The notes beneath the pieces were generated by a model, which ran no database searches, had not been told where the DNA came from, and worked only from the letters and a program-made list of their open reading frames with translations. A program made the position numbers and the translations under genes. DNA of 64,000 nt. Origin: Paracoccaceae bacterium (GTDB taxonomy: Bacteria > Pseudomonadota > Alphaproteobacteria > Rhodobacterales > Rhodobacteraceae). Location: contig JAHDIS010000002.1 in NCBI GenBank assembly GCA_020630695.1, positions 1 to 64,000 on the forward strand. Reading direction: 5' to 3'. Positions 8,712 through 16,595 of the stretch are shown piece after piece. Each line of letters begins with the position of its first letter. The first letter of the stretch is position 1.

Positions 8712-9392
8712 TCAGGACTTGCGGTACGCCGCGGCCAGACGCTCTGGATTGGTTCCGGCAAGATAGCGCAGCAACGTGGTCAGGTTTTTGCCACCTCTGC
8801 GAATCCAGCCCTGTTTTTGGTATTTCTCAGCGGACGTGATCGCCGTTGCATCAAGGGCCCTCAACCGAGGTCGCAAACTGCGCGCCAACGCCACGTCTTC
8901 CATCAAAGGGATATCCGGAATACCGCCAACATCTTGCAGGATTACGCGGGGCAACAAGAGCCCCTGATCACCATAAGGCAAACCAAACAGGCGCGATCGC
9001 ATATTGGCCCAACCGGCGACTGTTCGTGCGGCGAAACCAGGCGCATCAAAGGCCAGCCGGAAATGATAGGCGTCGGGTGCCATCAGGGCCGCTTTCACTG
9101 GCTTGGTCCAACCACTATCCAGAACCGTGTCAGCGTGCAGCAGCAAAACCCAATCGCCCTGCGACGCAGAGACGCCCCGGCGCAGCTGCCCACCACGCGA
9201 TGCCGCACCTGTCACGACTTCGGCCCCGGCGCTGGCCGCGATGCTCAGGGTTTCGTCAGATGAGCCGCCGTCAGACAGGATCAACTCACGGATCAGGCCT
9301 TCTGCGAGACCTTCACCCAACGCGCCCAAACAGGCCGGTAGACGATCTGCTGCATTCAGAGTCGGAATGATAACGGAAATTGGTGCTCGCAT
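8712..9392 (-). CDS. Family 2 glycosyltransferase (TIGR04283-like)
   Basis: 226 residues beginning ISVIIPTLNAADRLPACL, the GT-A nucleotide-sugar fold. The LILSDGGSSDETL stretch and HADTVLD motif are the typical metal and donor-binding parts of the short GT2 subfamily often annotated as rSAM/selenodomain-associated transferase 2. No membrane segment is evident. It ends six bases from the exporter stop, tail to tail. The acceptor is unknown. Confidence 0.8.
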   Translation of the reverse strand: MRAPISVIIPTLNAADRLPACLGALGEGLAEGLIRELILSDGGSSDETLSIAASAGAEVVTGAASRGGQLRRGVSASQGDWVLLLHADTVLDSGWTKPVKAALMAPDAYHFRLAFDAPGFAARTVAGWANMRSRLFGLPYGDQGLLLPRVILQDVGGIPDIPLMEDVALARSLRPRLRALDATAITSAEKYQKQGWIRRGGKNLTTLLRYLAGTNPERLAAAYRKS

Positions 9393-9455
9393 GGGTCTGG
9401 TTGGTCTCCCTGCCCCGGTCTATATGAGAAACAACCAGCGTTGGGGAAACCAAAA

Positions 9456-10193
9456 ATGCACGACGAACGACAAGTCATCCGTGTGGGTGGAGCAGACGCC
9501 CGCGACTTTCTGCAGGGTCTCATCAGCAATGACGTAAACAAGCTGGCAGATGGGCTGGTCTACACGGCGATGCTTACGCCACAAGGCAAACTGATCGCTG
9601 ACTTCTTTTTGGTGCCCTGCGGCGAAAACATCCTGATCGACGTGCACGCCGATTTGGCGGCAGGGCTGCTGCAAAGGCTGACCATGTACAAACTGCGATC
9701 CGCCGTTGATCTGGAAATGACGGATCGCCAAGTCACACGCGGTCTGGGCGAACCCCCGTCAGGCGCGTTTGAAGACCCCCGCCATCCCAGCCTTGGCTGG
9801 CGCGGCTACGATGATCAGCCAGGACAAGATGTAGACTGGGACGCAATCCGGGTCGCAGCCTGCGTGCCGCAATCCGGGATCGAACTGGGACCAGACACTT
9901 TCATCCTCGAAGCCGGGTTTGAACGGCTCAATGGAGTCGATTTTCGCAAAGGCTGTTACGTCGGACAGGAGGTGACAGCCCGGATGAAACACAAGACCGA
10001 ACTGCGCAAGGGTCTGGCAACTGTCACAGTGGACGGCAGCGCCGACGTCGGTACCGAGATCACCGCAAACGACAAGGCGGTGGGCACGCTCTACACGCAG
10101 TCAGGCGGACAGGGGATCGCCTACCTGCGGTTTGACCGGGCGCAATCAGAAATGATGGCCGATGGCGCATTGCTGCGCCTGAACAATACCTGA
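9456..10193 (+). CDS. ygfZ: YgfZ/GcvT-domain folate-binding protein (Fe-S cluster assembly/repair)
   Basis: 245 residues from ATG 9456 (MHDERQVIRVGG); an in-frame TTG at 9441 is less likely. The family signature KGCYVGQEVTARMKHK lies near residue 164 and contains the conserved cysteine in K-G-C-Y-x-G-Q-E. Family knowledge: YgfZ is a tetrahydrofolate-dependent protein that maintains certain iron-sulfur enzymes such as MiaB. It is convergent with the acetyltransferase, with only three bases between the stops. Confidence 0.9.
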   Translation: MHDERQVIRVGGADARDFLQGLISNDVNKLADGLVYTAMLTPQGKLIADFFLVPCGENILIDVHADLAAGLLQRLTMYKLRSAVDLEMTDRQVTRGLGEPPSGAFEDPRHPSLGWRGYDDQPGQDVDWDAIRVAACVPQSGIELGPDTFILEAGFERLNGVDFRKGCYVGQEVTARMKHKTELRKGLATVTVDGSADVGTEITANDKAVGTLYTQSGGQGIAYLRFDRAQSEMMADGALLRLNNT

Positions 10194-10196
10194 TTG

Positions 10197-10664
10197 CTAC
10201 CGAACCAGCGTTTTGTGATGCACCAGAACAGCAGGTGATGCGCCAGCCGAGCGATACAGCTGCTCGGCCTGTTGATTGAAGGCATGATGGCTGACGGCCC
10301 AGCTGCAAAAACCATTGCACGTCATCCAGTCTTCCAAATGCTCGATAAGTGCGCGCGCCAATCCACGCCCGCGCACGCTGGGCGCCACATAGAGATGATC
10401 AATAAAGATACGGTCAGCCTTTTGATGCAACGGGCCTGAAAGGCGGTTTTGCGGAATAACCAATGCATAACTAACCAACCCCCAACCTGCGCAATGTCCA
10501 AAAATGAACGCGCCCCGGCCCGACAGATCTTCCAGTATTTGGAGATATTCATGATCCTGCCCATGCGCGTGAAAGACATGTGGCAATCGCTCGGCATGGT
10601 AAGTGTGGAGCCCCCGGAACAAGGGTAAAACCTGTCGCGGCATCGCATCGACAATCTCAAACAT
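10197..10664 (-). CDS. GNAT-family N-acetyltransferase
   Basis: 155 residues; the acetyl-CoA pyrophosphate-binding stretch VAPSVRGRGLARALIEHLE (motif A, R/Q-x-x-G-x-G/A) is clear. The substrate is unknown. The ribosome site AGGAGG (10672-10677, minus strand) sits in one arm of the terminator hairpin that follows efp, and the T-tract of that terminator forms the RBS-to-ATG spacer. Expression is therefore expected only from terminator read-through or an internal promoter. Confidence 0.8.
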   Translation of the reverse strand: MFEIVDAMPRQVLPLFRGLHTYHAERLPHVFHAHGQDHEYLQILEDLSGRGAFIFGHCAGWGLVSYALVIPQNRLSGPLHQKADRIFIDHLYVAPSVRGRGLARALIEHLEDWMTCNGFCSWAVSHHAFNQQAEQLYRSAGASPAVLVHHKTLVR

Positions 10665-10694
10665 AAAAAAGCCTCCTGGCTGAATGCCGGAGGC
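10665..10694 (-). terminator. Rho-independent terminator of efp, overlapping the RBS of the acetyltransferase gene
   Basis: On the minus strand the stem GCCTCC/GGAGGC, extended by an inner GGC/GCC around a five-base loop, is followed by six T residues. The 3' arm AGGAGGC is also the Shine-Dalgarno sequence of the downstream gene, whose ATG directly follows the T-tract. Confidence 0.85.
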
Positions 10695-10749
10695 TTTCTG
10701 AGATCGATATCCCCCGGCGAATGCACGGGGGAAGGTTCGGCCGCGCGGG

Positions 10750-11313
10750 TTATGCGCGTTCCGAATATTCCATGGTTTCGGTGTTAACGACGATCATCTC
10801 ATCCTGCGCAACAAAAGGCGGCACAGAGACACGTACGCCGTTGTCCAGCACAGCAGGCTTAAAGCTGTTTGCAGCGGTCTGACCTTTGACAACCGGCTCA
10901 GTCTCAACGACCTGGCAAGTCACCTTTTGTGGTAGCGTCGCGTTCAGCGCTTCTGCGTCGTAGAATTCGACGACGATGGTCATGCCGTCCTGCAGGAATG
11001 GGCGACGATCGCCCAGAATCTCCGCGGCAAGCTGCACTTGGTCGTAGGTTTCGGTGTCCATAAAAATCAGCTGGCCAGAGTCTTCATACAGAAACTGCAT
11101 GTCTTTCTGTTCCAGCCGAACACGTTCGACTTTGTCAGCGGAACGAAAGCGTTCGTTCAGCTTTGAGCCATTGCGCAAGTTGCGCAGTTCGACCTGAGCA
11201 AAGGCACCGCCCTTGCCGGGCTTTACGTGATCGACCTTTACAGCCGCCCACAGTCCGTCGTTGTGCTCAAGCACGTTCCCGGGGCGGATCTCGTTTCCGT
11301 TGATTTTAGGCAT
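10750..11313 (-). CDS. efp: Translation elongation factor P
   Basis: 187 residues, the usual length, with a KOW-like N domain and two OB domains. EF-P enters the ribosomal E site and rescues stalling at polyproline. The loop that contacts the P-site tRNA reads VKPGKGGAF with lysine at position 34, the residue modified by EpmA beta-lysylation in many proteobacteria. No epmA or epmB lies in the window. A terminator follows about 55 bases after the stop. Confidence 0.97.
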   Translation of the reverse strand: MPKINGNEIRPGNVLEHNDGLWAAVKVDHVKPGKGGAFAQVELRNLRNGSKLNERFRSADKVERVRLEQKDMQFLYEDSGQLIFMDTETYDQVQLAAEILGDRRPFLQDGMTIVVEFYDAEALNATLPQKVTCQVVETEPVVKGQTAANSFKPAVLDNGVRVSVPPFVAQDEMIVVNTETMEYSERA

Positions 11314-11531
11314 GTGTCAAAACCATGGCAAAAGGTTGATGATTTGTTGTCAGTTCCTATATCTGCCCAGTGTACCCCTGACAAGACAACGAAATATCGT
11401 GCTGCATTTGCAGAAAGATATTCGCTACGCGCATGGGTGCTATGCAATTTGAGGGTATCCGAATCGTTCTGAATCGGTCATAACCCGCGTCACGCCTAAA
11501 AAGACAAGAGCCAAAAAACAAAGGTCAAATC

Positions 11532-11855
11532 ATGAAAGATTTCGTTGACGGCACCGCCTTTAATTCAGAGCAGGGCAACCGCTCCCGCAAGCTTTTTGCG
11601 GCTGTTGTGCTGGCCGCTTTGGATGATGCGATCGCCGACGACAAGAAATACGGCAACGGACCCGAGCAGATTGCTCGTTGGGCCCGCTCTCGTGATGGCC
11701 GTGAAGTTCTGAGCTGCGCCGGGATTGACCCGAACGAACGCGTAGTCAAAGGACTCATGGAATTCGTTGCCAAAGGTGTTCGTACCTCTGTCGCGCTGTC
11801 GCGCGAAGAAAGCGAGCGCCGCAATGCTGCTGCTCAGCAGGCCGAAGCTGCCTAA
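11532..11855 (+). CDS. Conserved small cytosolic protein, possibly the roseobacter DUF6280 family
   Basis: 107 residues, no signal or membrane segment, with an alanine/glutamate-rich C-terminal helix. The region KYGNGPEQIARWARSRDGREV is highly ordered in character and suggests a compact helical protein. I recall proteins of this kind being widespread in Rhodobacterales without a known role; the family assignment is from memory and tentative. It is divergent from efp across about 220 bases and is followed by a strong terminator. Confidence 0.7.
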   Translation: MKDFVDGTAFNSEQGNRSRKLFAAVVLAALDDAIADDKKYGNGPEQIARWARSRDGREVLSCAGIDPNERVVKGLMEFVAKGVRTSVALSREESERRNAAAQQAEAA

Positions 11856-11884
11856 GGCTAAGCAAACGGTTACAACCAATTGAG

Positions 11885-11911
11885 AACGCGCCAGTCTGGC
11901 GCGTTTTTTTT
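11885..11911 (+). terminator. Rho-independent terminator
   Basis: Perfect stem AACGCGCCAG/CTGGCGCGTT with a two-base loop followed by a run of T, 29 bases after the stop of the 107-residue gene. Confidence 0.92.
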
Positions 11912-11914
11912 ATT

Positions 11915-12484
11915 CTAGAAGAACCACAACCACTGGCGCACGACCCAGATTTCCGCGGCCAGCAGCACGACAACCAATATGCGCATGGGCCATGTGGAAA
12001 AGCGCCGAAGCATACCCACCGACAAAACAGTCACCAAAGCGGCTTCTATTGGTGCGACCCATCGGGCGTGATGTTGGCTATCCCAATAGCTGATCGGGCT
12101 TTCGTAGACCCAATTGGTCAAAGGCCAGAAATGCGGGCGTCCATCATCATGATGCAGCGGAAAGTCTAGCAGCAGATGCAGCAACGCAGCGCCTGCAAGA
12201 GCCATCAAGCCCGCTGACTTTTTCCAAAGTCCAACTGCGAACAATGCCCCCCAAATGACAAACGAATTGTCGATGGCAAAGACCGTTTGCCAAGTCGTCG
12301 AGAAATAAAGCGTACCAAATACATGCCCGGGTGGCATGCCAAACAGGAACAGAGCTGCTCCGGCCAAAACGTAAAGAGACAGATCTGGCAACAAGGCGCC
12401 CAATAGGGCCAGCCCGGTTACGCGGCGGTCATCAGGCCGGGCAAATGCAGCAGCGCCAACAATCAAATGCGCAGGCGTGTTCAC
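11915..12484 (-). CDS. Integral membrane protein with YdjM/DUF457-like metal-binding motif
   Basis: 189 residues with about five hydrophobic segments. The N terminus MNTPAHLIVGAAAF, an early GALLPDLSLY with acidic residue, and a histidine/aspartate cluster HLLLDFPLHHDDGRPHFWP resemble the membrane-bound metal-dependent hydrolases of the YdjM class. Similar roseobacter proteins are sometimes labelled cobalamin biosynthesis CobQ, which I consider wrong: nothing here resembles an amidotransferase. Function unknown. The gap to the upstream acidic protein is only 13 bases, so it belongs to that operon. Confidence 0.7.
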   Translation of the reverse strand: MNTPAHLIVGAAAFARPDDRRVTGLALLGALLPDLSLYVLAGAALFLFGMPPGHVFGTLYFSTTWQTVFAIDNSFVIWGALFAVGLWKKSAGLMALAGAALLHLLLDFPLHHDDGRPHFWPLTNWVYESPISYWDSQHHARWVAPIEAALVTVLSVGMLRRFSTWPMRILVVVLLAAEIWVVRQWLWFF

Positions 12485-12497
12485 CCTAGCCTACCAA

Positions 12498-13697
12498 TCA
12501 ATCGTATTCCTGGCTCATCAAGACGCGGTGGATTTCACGGCGTACCAGTTTGCGGACATTGCGGGTGATACGTTCGCCCAAGGCACCCTGCAATTCATGG
12601 CGCACAATTTCAGACACCATATCGCGCAGCATGTCTTCGTCGATCATACCTGCGTCTTCGCTGAACCATGTGGGCGGTGCATCCACAGGCGCGGGTCCAG
12701 ACACTGGCTGATCATTTATGACGGCAGGTTCCTCTTGTTGAGCCGCGTCATCATCCGACTGTTCGCGGTCCTGCCATTCCAGCGTTTCGGCGGGCCGATG
12801 GACAAATGCAGCCTGGGCAGCGCTTACTCCGTCGGCATCGTAGTCTTCGTCTTTCTGGGCAACCATTTGTTCCAAGGCCGCAATCTTGGTCTCCAAAGAC
12901 TGACTTTGTGGTTCATGATTGGCAGGTTCATGATCAGGTTCGGGCATTTCACCGACCGTGTCGTCCGCATTTGCTTGCGGCTCATCCTCGACAACTGCTT
13001 CAGCCACCGCTTGGGCTTCAGGTTCGGCTTCTACTTCCGCTTCTGCGTCAGTCTCGGCTTCTGCATCGATCACAGCAGCTTCAACAATCTCATCGACCGG
13101 AACTTCCTGATCCGGTGCAAAGGCCTCGTCTTCCAGAAGGAACGCAGGTTCAGCGTCTTTCTCCTCCAGAACACGTGAAATCTCTTCCTCAACCAACTGT
13201 GCGAGCACGCCGTTGGCTGAATCTGCCGAACCGGAATCCGCGGCCTCGGCTTGGTCGACATCTCTGGCATCATCGCTCTGCTCGTCATCGGCAGCGGTCA
13301 AATCCAGTCTGTTATCAGTGTCGCCTTTTTCATCGGGAACTTCATCGTCGAGTCGGTCGACGGAATTTAACGTCAGGATACTGGAGCGGGCCGAATCTTC
13401 TGAGTCTGTGCGCGCAACACTGTCCAGCAAGGACTCGGATTCACCGTGATCGTCCGAACCTGTCTCAGGCTCAAACTTTGGCTCGGTCAGCAATACCGGC
13501 CCTGCACTTTGGTCAGCGGCTTCGGAATTGGCCTCTCGCTCTGCGGCATCTTCTTGAACACGAAGCGCCGGCGTCAGCACCAAACGGTCGAGTTTGGGCG
13601 ACGCTGCCTTGGGCTTGGCGCGCGCGTCTTCTGAAACGAGTCTGCGGATTGAGGACAGTACATCCTCGATCTCAACGTTCGTAACTGGATCGGACAT
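12498..13697 (-). CDS. Acidic linker protein with terminal helices; candidate PopZ-type polar organising protein
   Basis: 399 residues. The N terminus (about 8-26) reads VEIEDVLSSIRRLVSED, closely matching the first helix of Caulobacter PopZ (MEEILASIRRIISED). A long low-complexity acidic region rich in E, D, A and Q follows. The last 45 residues form an amphipathic helical block, IDEDMLRDMVSEIVRHEL, ending in RKLVRREIHRVL, analogous to the PopZ oligomerisation helices. PopZ homologues in other alphaproteobacteria commonly lie beside a TolC-type gene and a PIMT gene, exactly the upstream neighbours here (73 bases to the TolC stop). Assignment is by architecture and synteny, not by strong overall identity; a non-polar scaffolding role is possible. 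Confidence 0.6.
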   Translation of the reverse strand: MSDPVTNVEIEDVLSSIRRLVSEDARAKPKAASPKLDRLVLTPALRVQEDAAEREANSEAADQSAGPVLLTEPKFEPETGSDDHGESESLLDSVARTDSEDSARSSILTLNSVDRLDDEVPDEKGDTDNRLDLTAADDEQSDDARDVDQAEAADSGSADSANGVLAQLVEEEISRVLEEKDAEPAFLLEDEAFAPDQEVPVDEIVEAAVIDAEAETDAEAEVEAEPEAQAVAEAVVEDEPQANADDTVGEMPEPDHEPANHEPQSQSLETKIAALEQMVAQKDEDYDADGVSAAQAAFVHRPAETLEWQDREQSDDDAAQQEEPAVINDQPVSGPAPVDAPPTWFSEDAGMIDEDMLRDMVSEIVRHELQGALGERITRNVRKLVRREIHRVLMSQEYD

Positions 13698-13770
13698 TGT
13701 TATTTTCCACTCTCACCTCAGGCAGCATTCTACCCTCCGGGAGAGATTCTCACAACAGATGCTGAAAAAA

Positions 13771-15225
13771 CTAATCTTTTCCAATCGCACGCAAGACACG
13801 GTCCAATTCACGACCCTGTTTCGACAGCTTTGCAGGCGCATCTTTTACCAGATTATAGTACTCGGCGGGATCATACCGCGGCACGTCGAGACCCAAATCA
13901 TCGGCAGTCAACTGACCCAGCGTGAAGAGCACCGCGTACCCGGCGATCATCTCATCAACCTGCGCCGAAACGAGGCTGGCGCGTGCGTCAAGCAATTCCT
14001 GTTCTGCATCCAAAACATCGAGCGTCGTACGTGCGCCCAGTTTCGCTTCTTCGCGAACCCCTCTGAAGGCCACCGTCGATGCGCGAACCTGATCTTCGAA
14101 GGCGTCTCGGCTGGCACTTGCGACCCTGAGTTGGGCGTATGCATTACCCACAGCTTGCGCAATATCGTGACGGGCCGTGTGCAAACTGCCACGAGCCGCA
14201 TCGCGCTCTGCACGCGCCTGCCGAACGGCGGAATTCAACGCGCCACCCGAATAGATTGGGCCCGATGCATTCAATCCGATCGAACCGCCGCGGTTGTAAC
14301 CGCGCGCACCAATGTTTTCCGTGATCCCGTAGCGGCCATCCAATGTGACGGTCGGAGAAACCGCCGCCTCGGCGAGAGCGATTCCCAGTTCATTCGCAGC
14401 CACCAAACGCTGCGCACGCACCATCTCCGGATGGTTCCGCAAAGCAATCGCCTTGGCGTTTTCGACATTGGCTGGCAATCTGGGCAAGCCGCGTGGGGCA
14501 ACCAATTTGCCGGGCTTTCGACCAATTGCCGCACGATATTCTTCAATCGCGATCTGCAACTGGCCTTCGGCAGCAGCCAATGCGCTGCGCGCAGCCGAAA
14601 GCCGCGCGTCGGCCAGAGACACGTCAGTCCGTGTCACTTCACCGACCTCGAAACGGTCCCGCGCGGCGCGCAATTCCTGCCTGATGACCCGCACGTTGTT
14701 CTGGCGCAGAGCGACGGTTTCAATCGCGCGGCGCATTTCCATGAACGCCTGAACGGCGCGGAACATTACCTGCTGTTCCGCCGACACCAGACCGGCGCGT
14801 GTCGCCAAGACAGCTTCTTTGGCTACATCGATTCCCAGCCTGTTGCGGCCGCCATCAAACAGGGTGATTTGCGCCAGAACATTGATGCTGGCCGTGGTTG
14901 ACGCCGATCCAGCCGCCGAAAACTGGCTCGTTGTTACAGGAATGCCCCCGACGAAGGTCGTCGACGGGCGGAACGCACCAGTGACACCAAATGTCCGTGT
15001 CACATCGCCAGCCCAGGACACAACCGGACGAAGAGCCGCGATCGCTTGGGCCACATCCTCATCAGCGGCCCTCAGAGTTGCACGGTTTTGCTCCAGCAAC
15101 CCGCTGTGGCGATAGGCTGATGTCAAGGCATCCGCCAATGTTTCAGCCTGCGCTTGAGCCGATACCGCCACAAGGGTCAAAGCCACAGAAACAGCTTTTG
15201 CAAATCTTCTACCTGCCTGCACCAA
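13771..15225 (-). CDS. tolC: TolC-family outer-membrane efflux/secretion channel
   Basis: 484 residues with an N-terminal Sec signal peptide ending near AQAQA, then ETLADALTSAYRHSGLLEQNRATLRAADE, the usual start of the TolC coiled-coil barrel. The two internally repeated helical halves each contain long alanine/arginine-rich helices (RQELRAARDRFEVGEVTRTDV). It works as a trimeric outer-membrane duct with inner-membrane exporters encoded elsewhere. It lies 41 bases downstream of the PIMT gene in the same direction. Confidence 0.92.
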   Translation of the reverse strand: MVQAGRRFAKAVSVALTLVAVSAQAQAETLADALTSAYRHSGLLEQNRATLRAADEDVAQAIAALRPVVSWAGDVTRTFGVTGAFRPSTTFVGGIPVTTSQFSAAGSASTTASINVLAQITLFDGGRNRLGIDVAKEAVLATRAGLVSAEQQVMFRAVQAFMEMRRAIETVALRQNNVRVIRQELRAARDRFEVGEVTRTDVSLADARLSAARSALAAAEGQLQIAIEEYRAAIGRKPGKLVAPRGLPRLPANVENAKAIALRNHPEMVRAQRLVAANELGIALAEAAVSPTVTLDGRYGITENIGARGYNRGGSIGLNASGPIYSGGALNSAVRQARAERDAARGSLHTARHDIAQAVGNAYAQLRVASASRDAFEDQVRASTVAFRGVREEAKLGARTTLDVLDAEQELLDARASLVSAQVDEMIAGYAVLFTLGQLTADDLGLDVPRYDPAEYYNLVKDAPAKLSKQGRELDRVLRAIGKD

Positions 15226-15266
15226 TACTACAGCCTCCTGAGCTTGCCCCTATGCCCGATTACATG

Positions 15267-15920
15267 TCAGAGCGCGAATTCATGTGACTTTTCAAATCCA
15301 TCCAAAACCGGCGCGCCTGCGTTGAACGCGTAGCGCCAGGTCACAACACCATCGGACTTGTGCCCGATCCGAACCGTGCCCAACGCGTCATCCATAAAGA
15401 TGCAGACCATACGACCACCATCCTTGAGCTGCGCAATCAGCGACTCGGGCACCTGTTCAACGCCCCCTTCGATGATGATCGCGTCATAGGGGCCATGCTC
15501 TGGCGCACCATCCACAAGGCTCGCCTCGTGCAAAATCACGTTGTCTGCGTGATGTTCGGCAAGAGCCGCCTGCGCTTCGGATACCCGGGCAGGATCGTCT
15601 TCGACGGCGACCACGGCTTCGGCAATCCGAGCGATGATGGCAGAGGAATACCCAAGGCCAGCACCGACATCGAGGACAAGGTCGCCGTTGGAAAGATTCA
15701 ATGCATCCAACATCTTGGCAAATCCACGCGGGTCCAGAACCACGCGATTGCCACCCAGCGGAACGCTGTCACTGGCATAGGCGGCTTCAATGCGATCCCG
15801 CGGCACAAACGCTTCGCGCGGCACGTTCAGCATGGCATCAATGATTGGAAACTCGGTCACGTCAGAAGGGCGCACTTGCGTGTCGACCATCATACGTCGG
15901 CGGGTGGCGAAGTCAGTCAT
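15267..15920 (-). CDS. pcm: Protein-L-isoaspartate O-methyltransferase family protein
   Basis: 217-residue SAM methyltransferase with motif I LDVGAGLGYSSAI and the N-terminal MMVDTQVRPSDVTEFPIIDAML region typical of the alphaproteobacterial PIMT-like proteins encoded next to tolC. The family methylates isoaspartyl residues to start repair of aged proteins. This subgroup diverges from E. coli Pcm, so catalytic activity on isoaspartate is inferred. It is the first gene of the PIMT-tolC-acidic-protein operon. Confidence 0.85.
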   Translation of the reverse strand: MTDFATRRRMMVDTQVRPSDVTEFPIIDAMLNVPREAFVPRDRIEAAYASDSVPLGGNRVVLDPRGFAKMLDALNLSNGDLVLDVGAGLGYSSAIIARIAEAVVAVEDDPARVSEAQAALAEHHADNVILHEASLVDGAPEHGPYDAIIIEGGVEQVPESLIAQLKDGGRMVCIFMDDALGTVRIGHKSDGVVTWRYAFNAGAPVLDGFEKSHEFAL

Positions 15921-16075
15921 GTACTAAACTCATCCGTTCAGAATTGTAGGTTTCGTTGTGCCACACAACAGCCCAGTGAGCAATGACGCCAATCGTCAAA
16001 TTATTGCTCAATCTTGCGTCATTTCGCACCGAAAGCCCTCAAGGTAATGACAGCCCTAAGACGGCAGATAGCTGC

Positions 16076-16104
16076 TTGACGACCCGGCAGATAGGTCCTA
16101 AGCA
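16076..16104 (+). promoter_or_regulatory. Candidate promoter of tRNA-Cys
   Basis: TTGACG (-35-like) is followed after 17 bases by TAAGCA, a weak -10, ending 12 bases before the tRNA 5' end. Only the -35 element is convincing. Confidence 0.35.
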
Positions 16105-16116
16105 GCAGTTCACTTC

Positions 16117-16190
16117 GGCGAGTTGGCGGAGTGGTGACGCAGCGGATTGCAAATCCGTGTACACCGGTTCGATTCCGGTACTCGCCTCCA
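16117..16190 (+). tRNA. tRNA-Cys (GCA)
   Basis: A 74-nt cloverleaf: acceptor GGCGAGT/ACTCGCC, anticodon stem CGGAT/ATCCG with GCA in the loop, T arm with GGTTCGATTCC, discriminator T and encoded CCA. No integrase or repeated 3' end lies nearby, so it is not an obvious integration site here. Confidence 0.95.
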
Positions 16191-16595
16191 AATTCTTTCA
16201 ATGTCTTTGCGGAAATGAACAACACCCGGTTGGGTGTTTAGACTTGTTTTGCGCTCAAGAATTGTTGGACGCATTGACGATCAGCGATGTCGAACGATGA
16301 GTGGCATTCGCGTTCCAGCATGACCCGAGATGAGAGGACGAAACCGACTGCCCGCTCGGTACAATCCAAAAGATGCTCGGTCTGCGGCCGGTGGTTTCAC
16401 CAAAAGATGGTGACGGCTTGTAAAAGAGGTTGCCTATTCGCCGATCGCCGTACCCGGAGCCCAAAGGCAGAGAGCCTACACGCCCAGACTATTGCTTGGG
16501 ATGATCCAAGTGTGGCCTGCGCCGAAAAGGGCGCTTTCTGGATGCCCAATGTCCTGCGGTGATGTCAAAACGCAAAGGCAAAACCACCAAGCCGT
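16191..16595. other. Gene-poor stretch between tRNA-Cys and fbp
   Basis: About 400 bases with no supportable gene. A short stem AACACCC/GGGTGTT at 16221-16238 could end the tRNA transcript, but it lacks a proper T-run. A 91-codon frame at 16287-16562 contains CSVCGRWF and more cysteines. Its composition, rich in arginine and serine, looks like out-of-frame GC-rich sequence, and a competing frame exists on the other strand. I see no recognisable ncRNA. Confidence 0.6.

Noticed and set aside
11915-12484. Reading the 189-residue membrane protein as cobalamin biosynthesis CobQ
   Set aside because: Its length, membrane segments and H/D-rich motif do not fit a glutamine amidotransferase-type synthase.
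13594-14901. 435-codon plus-strand frame opposite tolC and the acidic protein
   Set aside because: Shadow frame; the minus-strand genes have clear signal peptide and family motifs.
16117-16190. tRNA-Cys as an attachment site of a mobile element
   Set aside because: No integrase, no repeated tRNA 3' end and no shift in composition in the following 10 kb.
16287-16562. 91-codon frame with CSVCGRWF-like cysteines after tRNA-Cys
   Set aside because: No good RBS, composition unlike the neighbouring proteins, and an equally long frame exists on the other strand. A remnant gene cannot be excluded.
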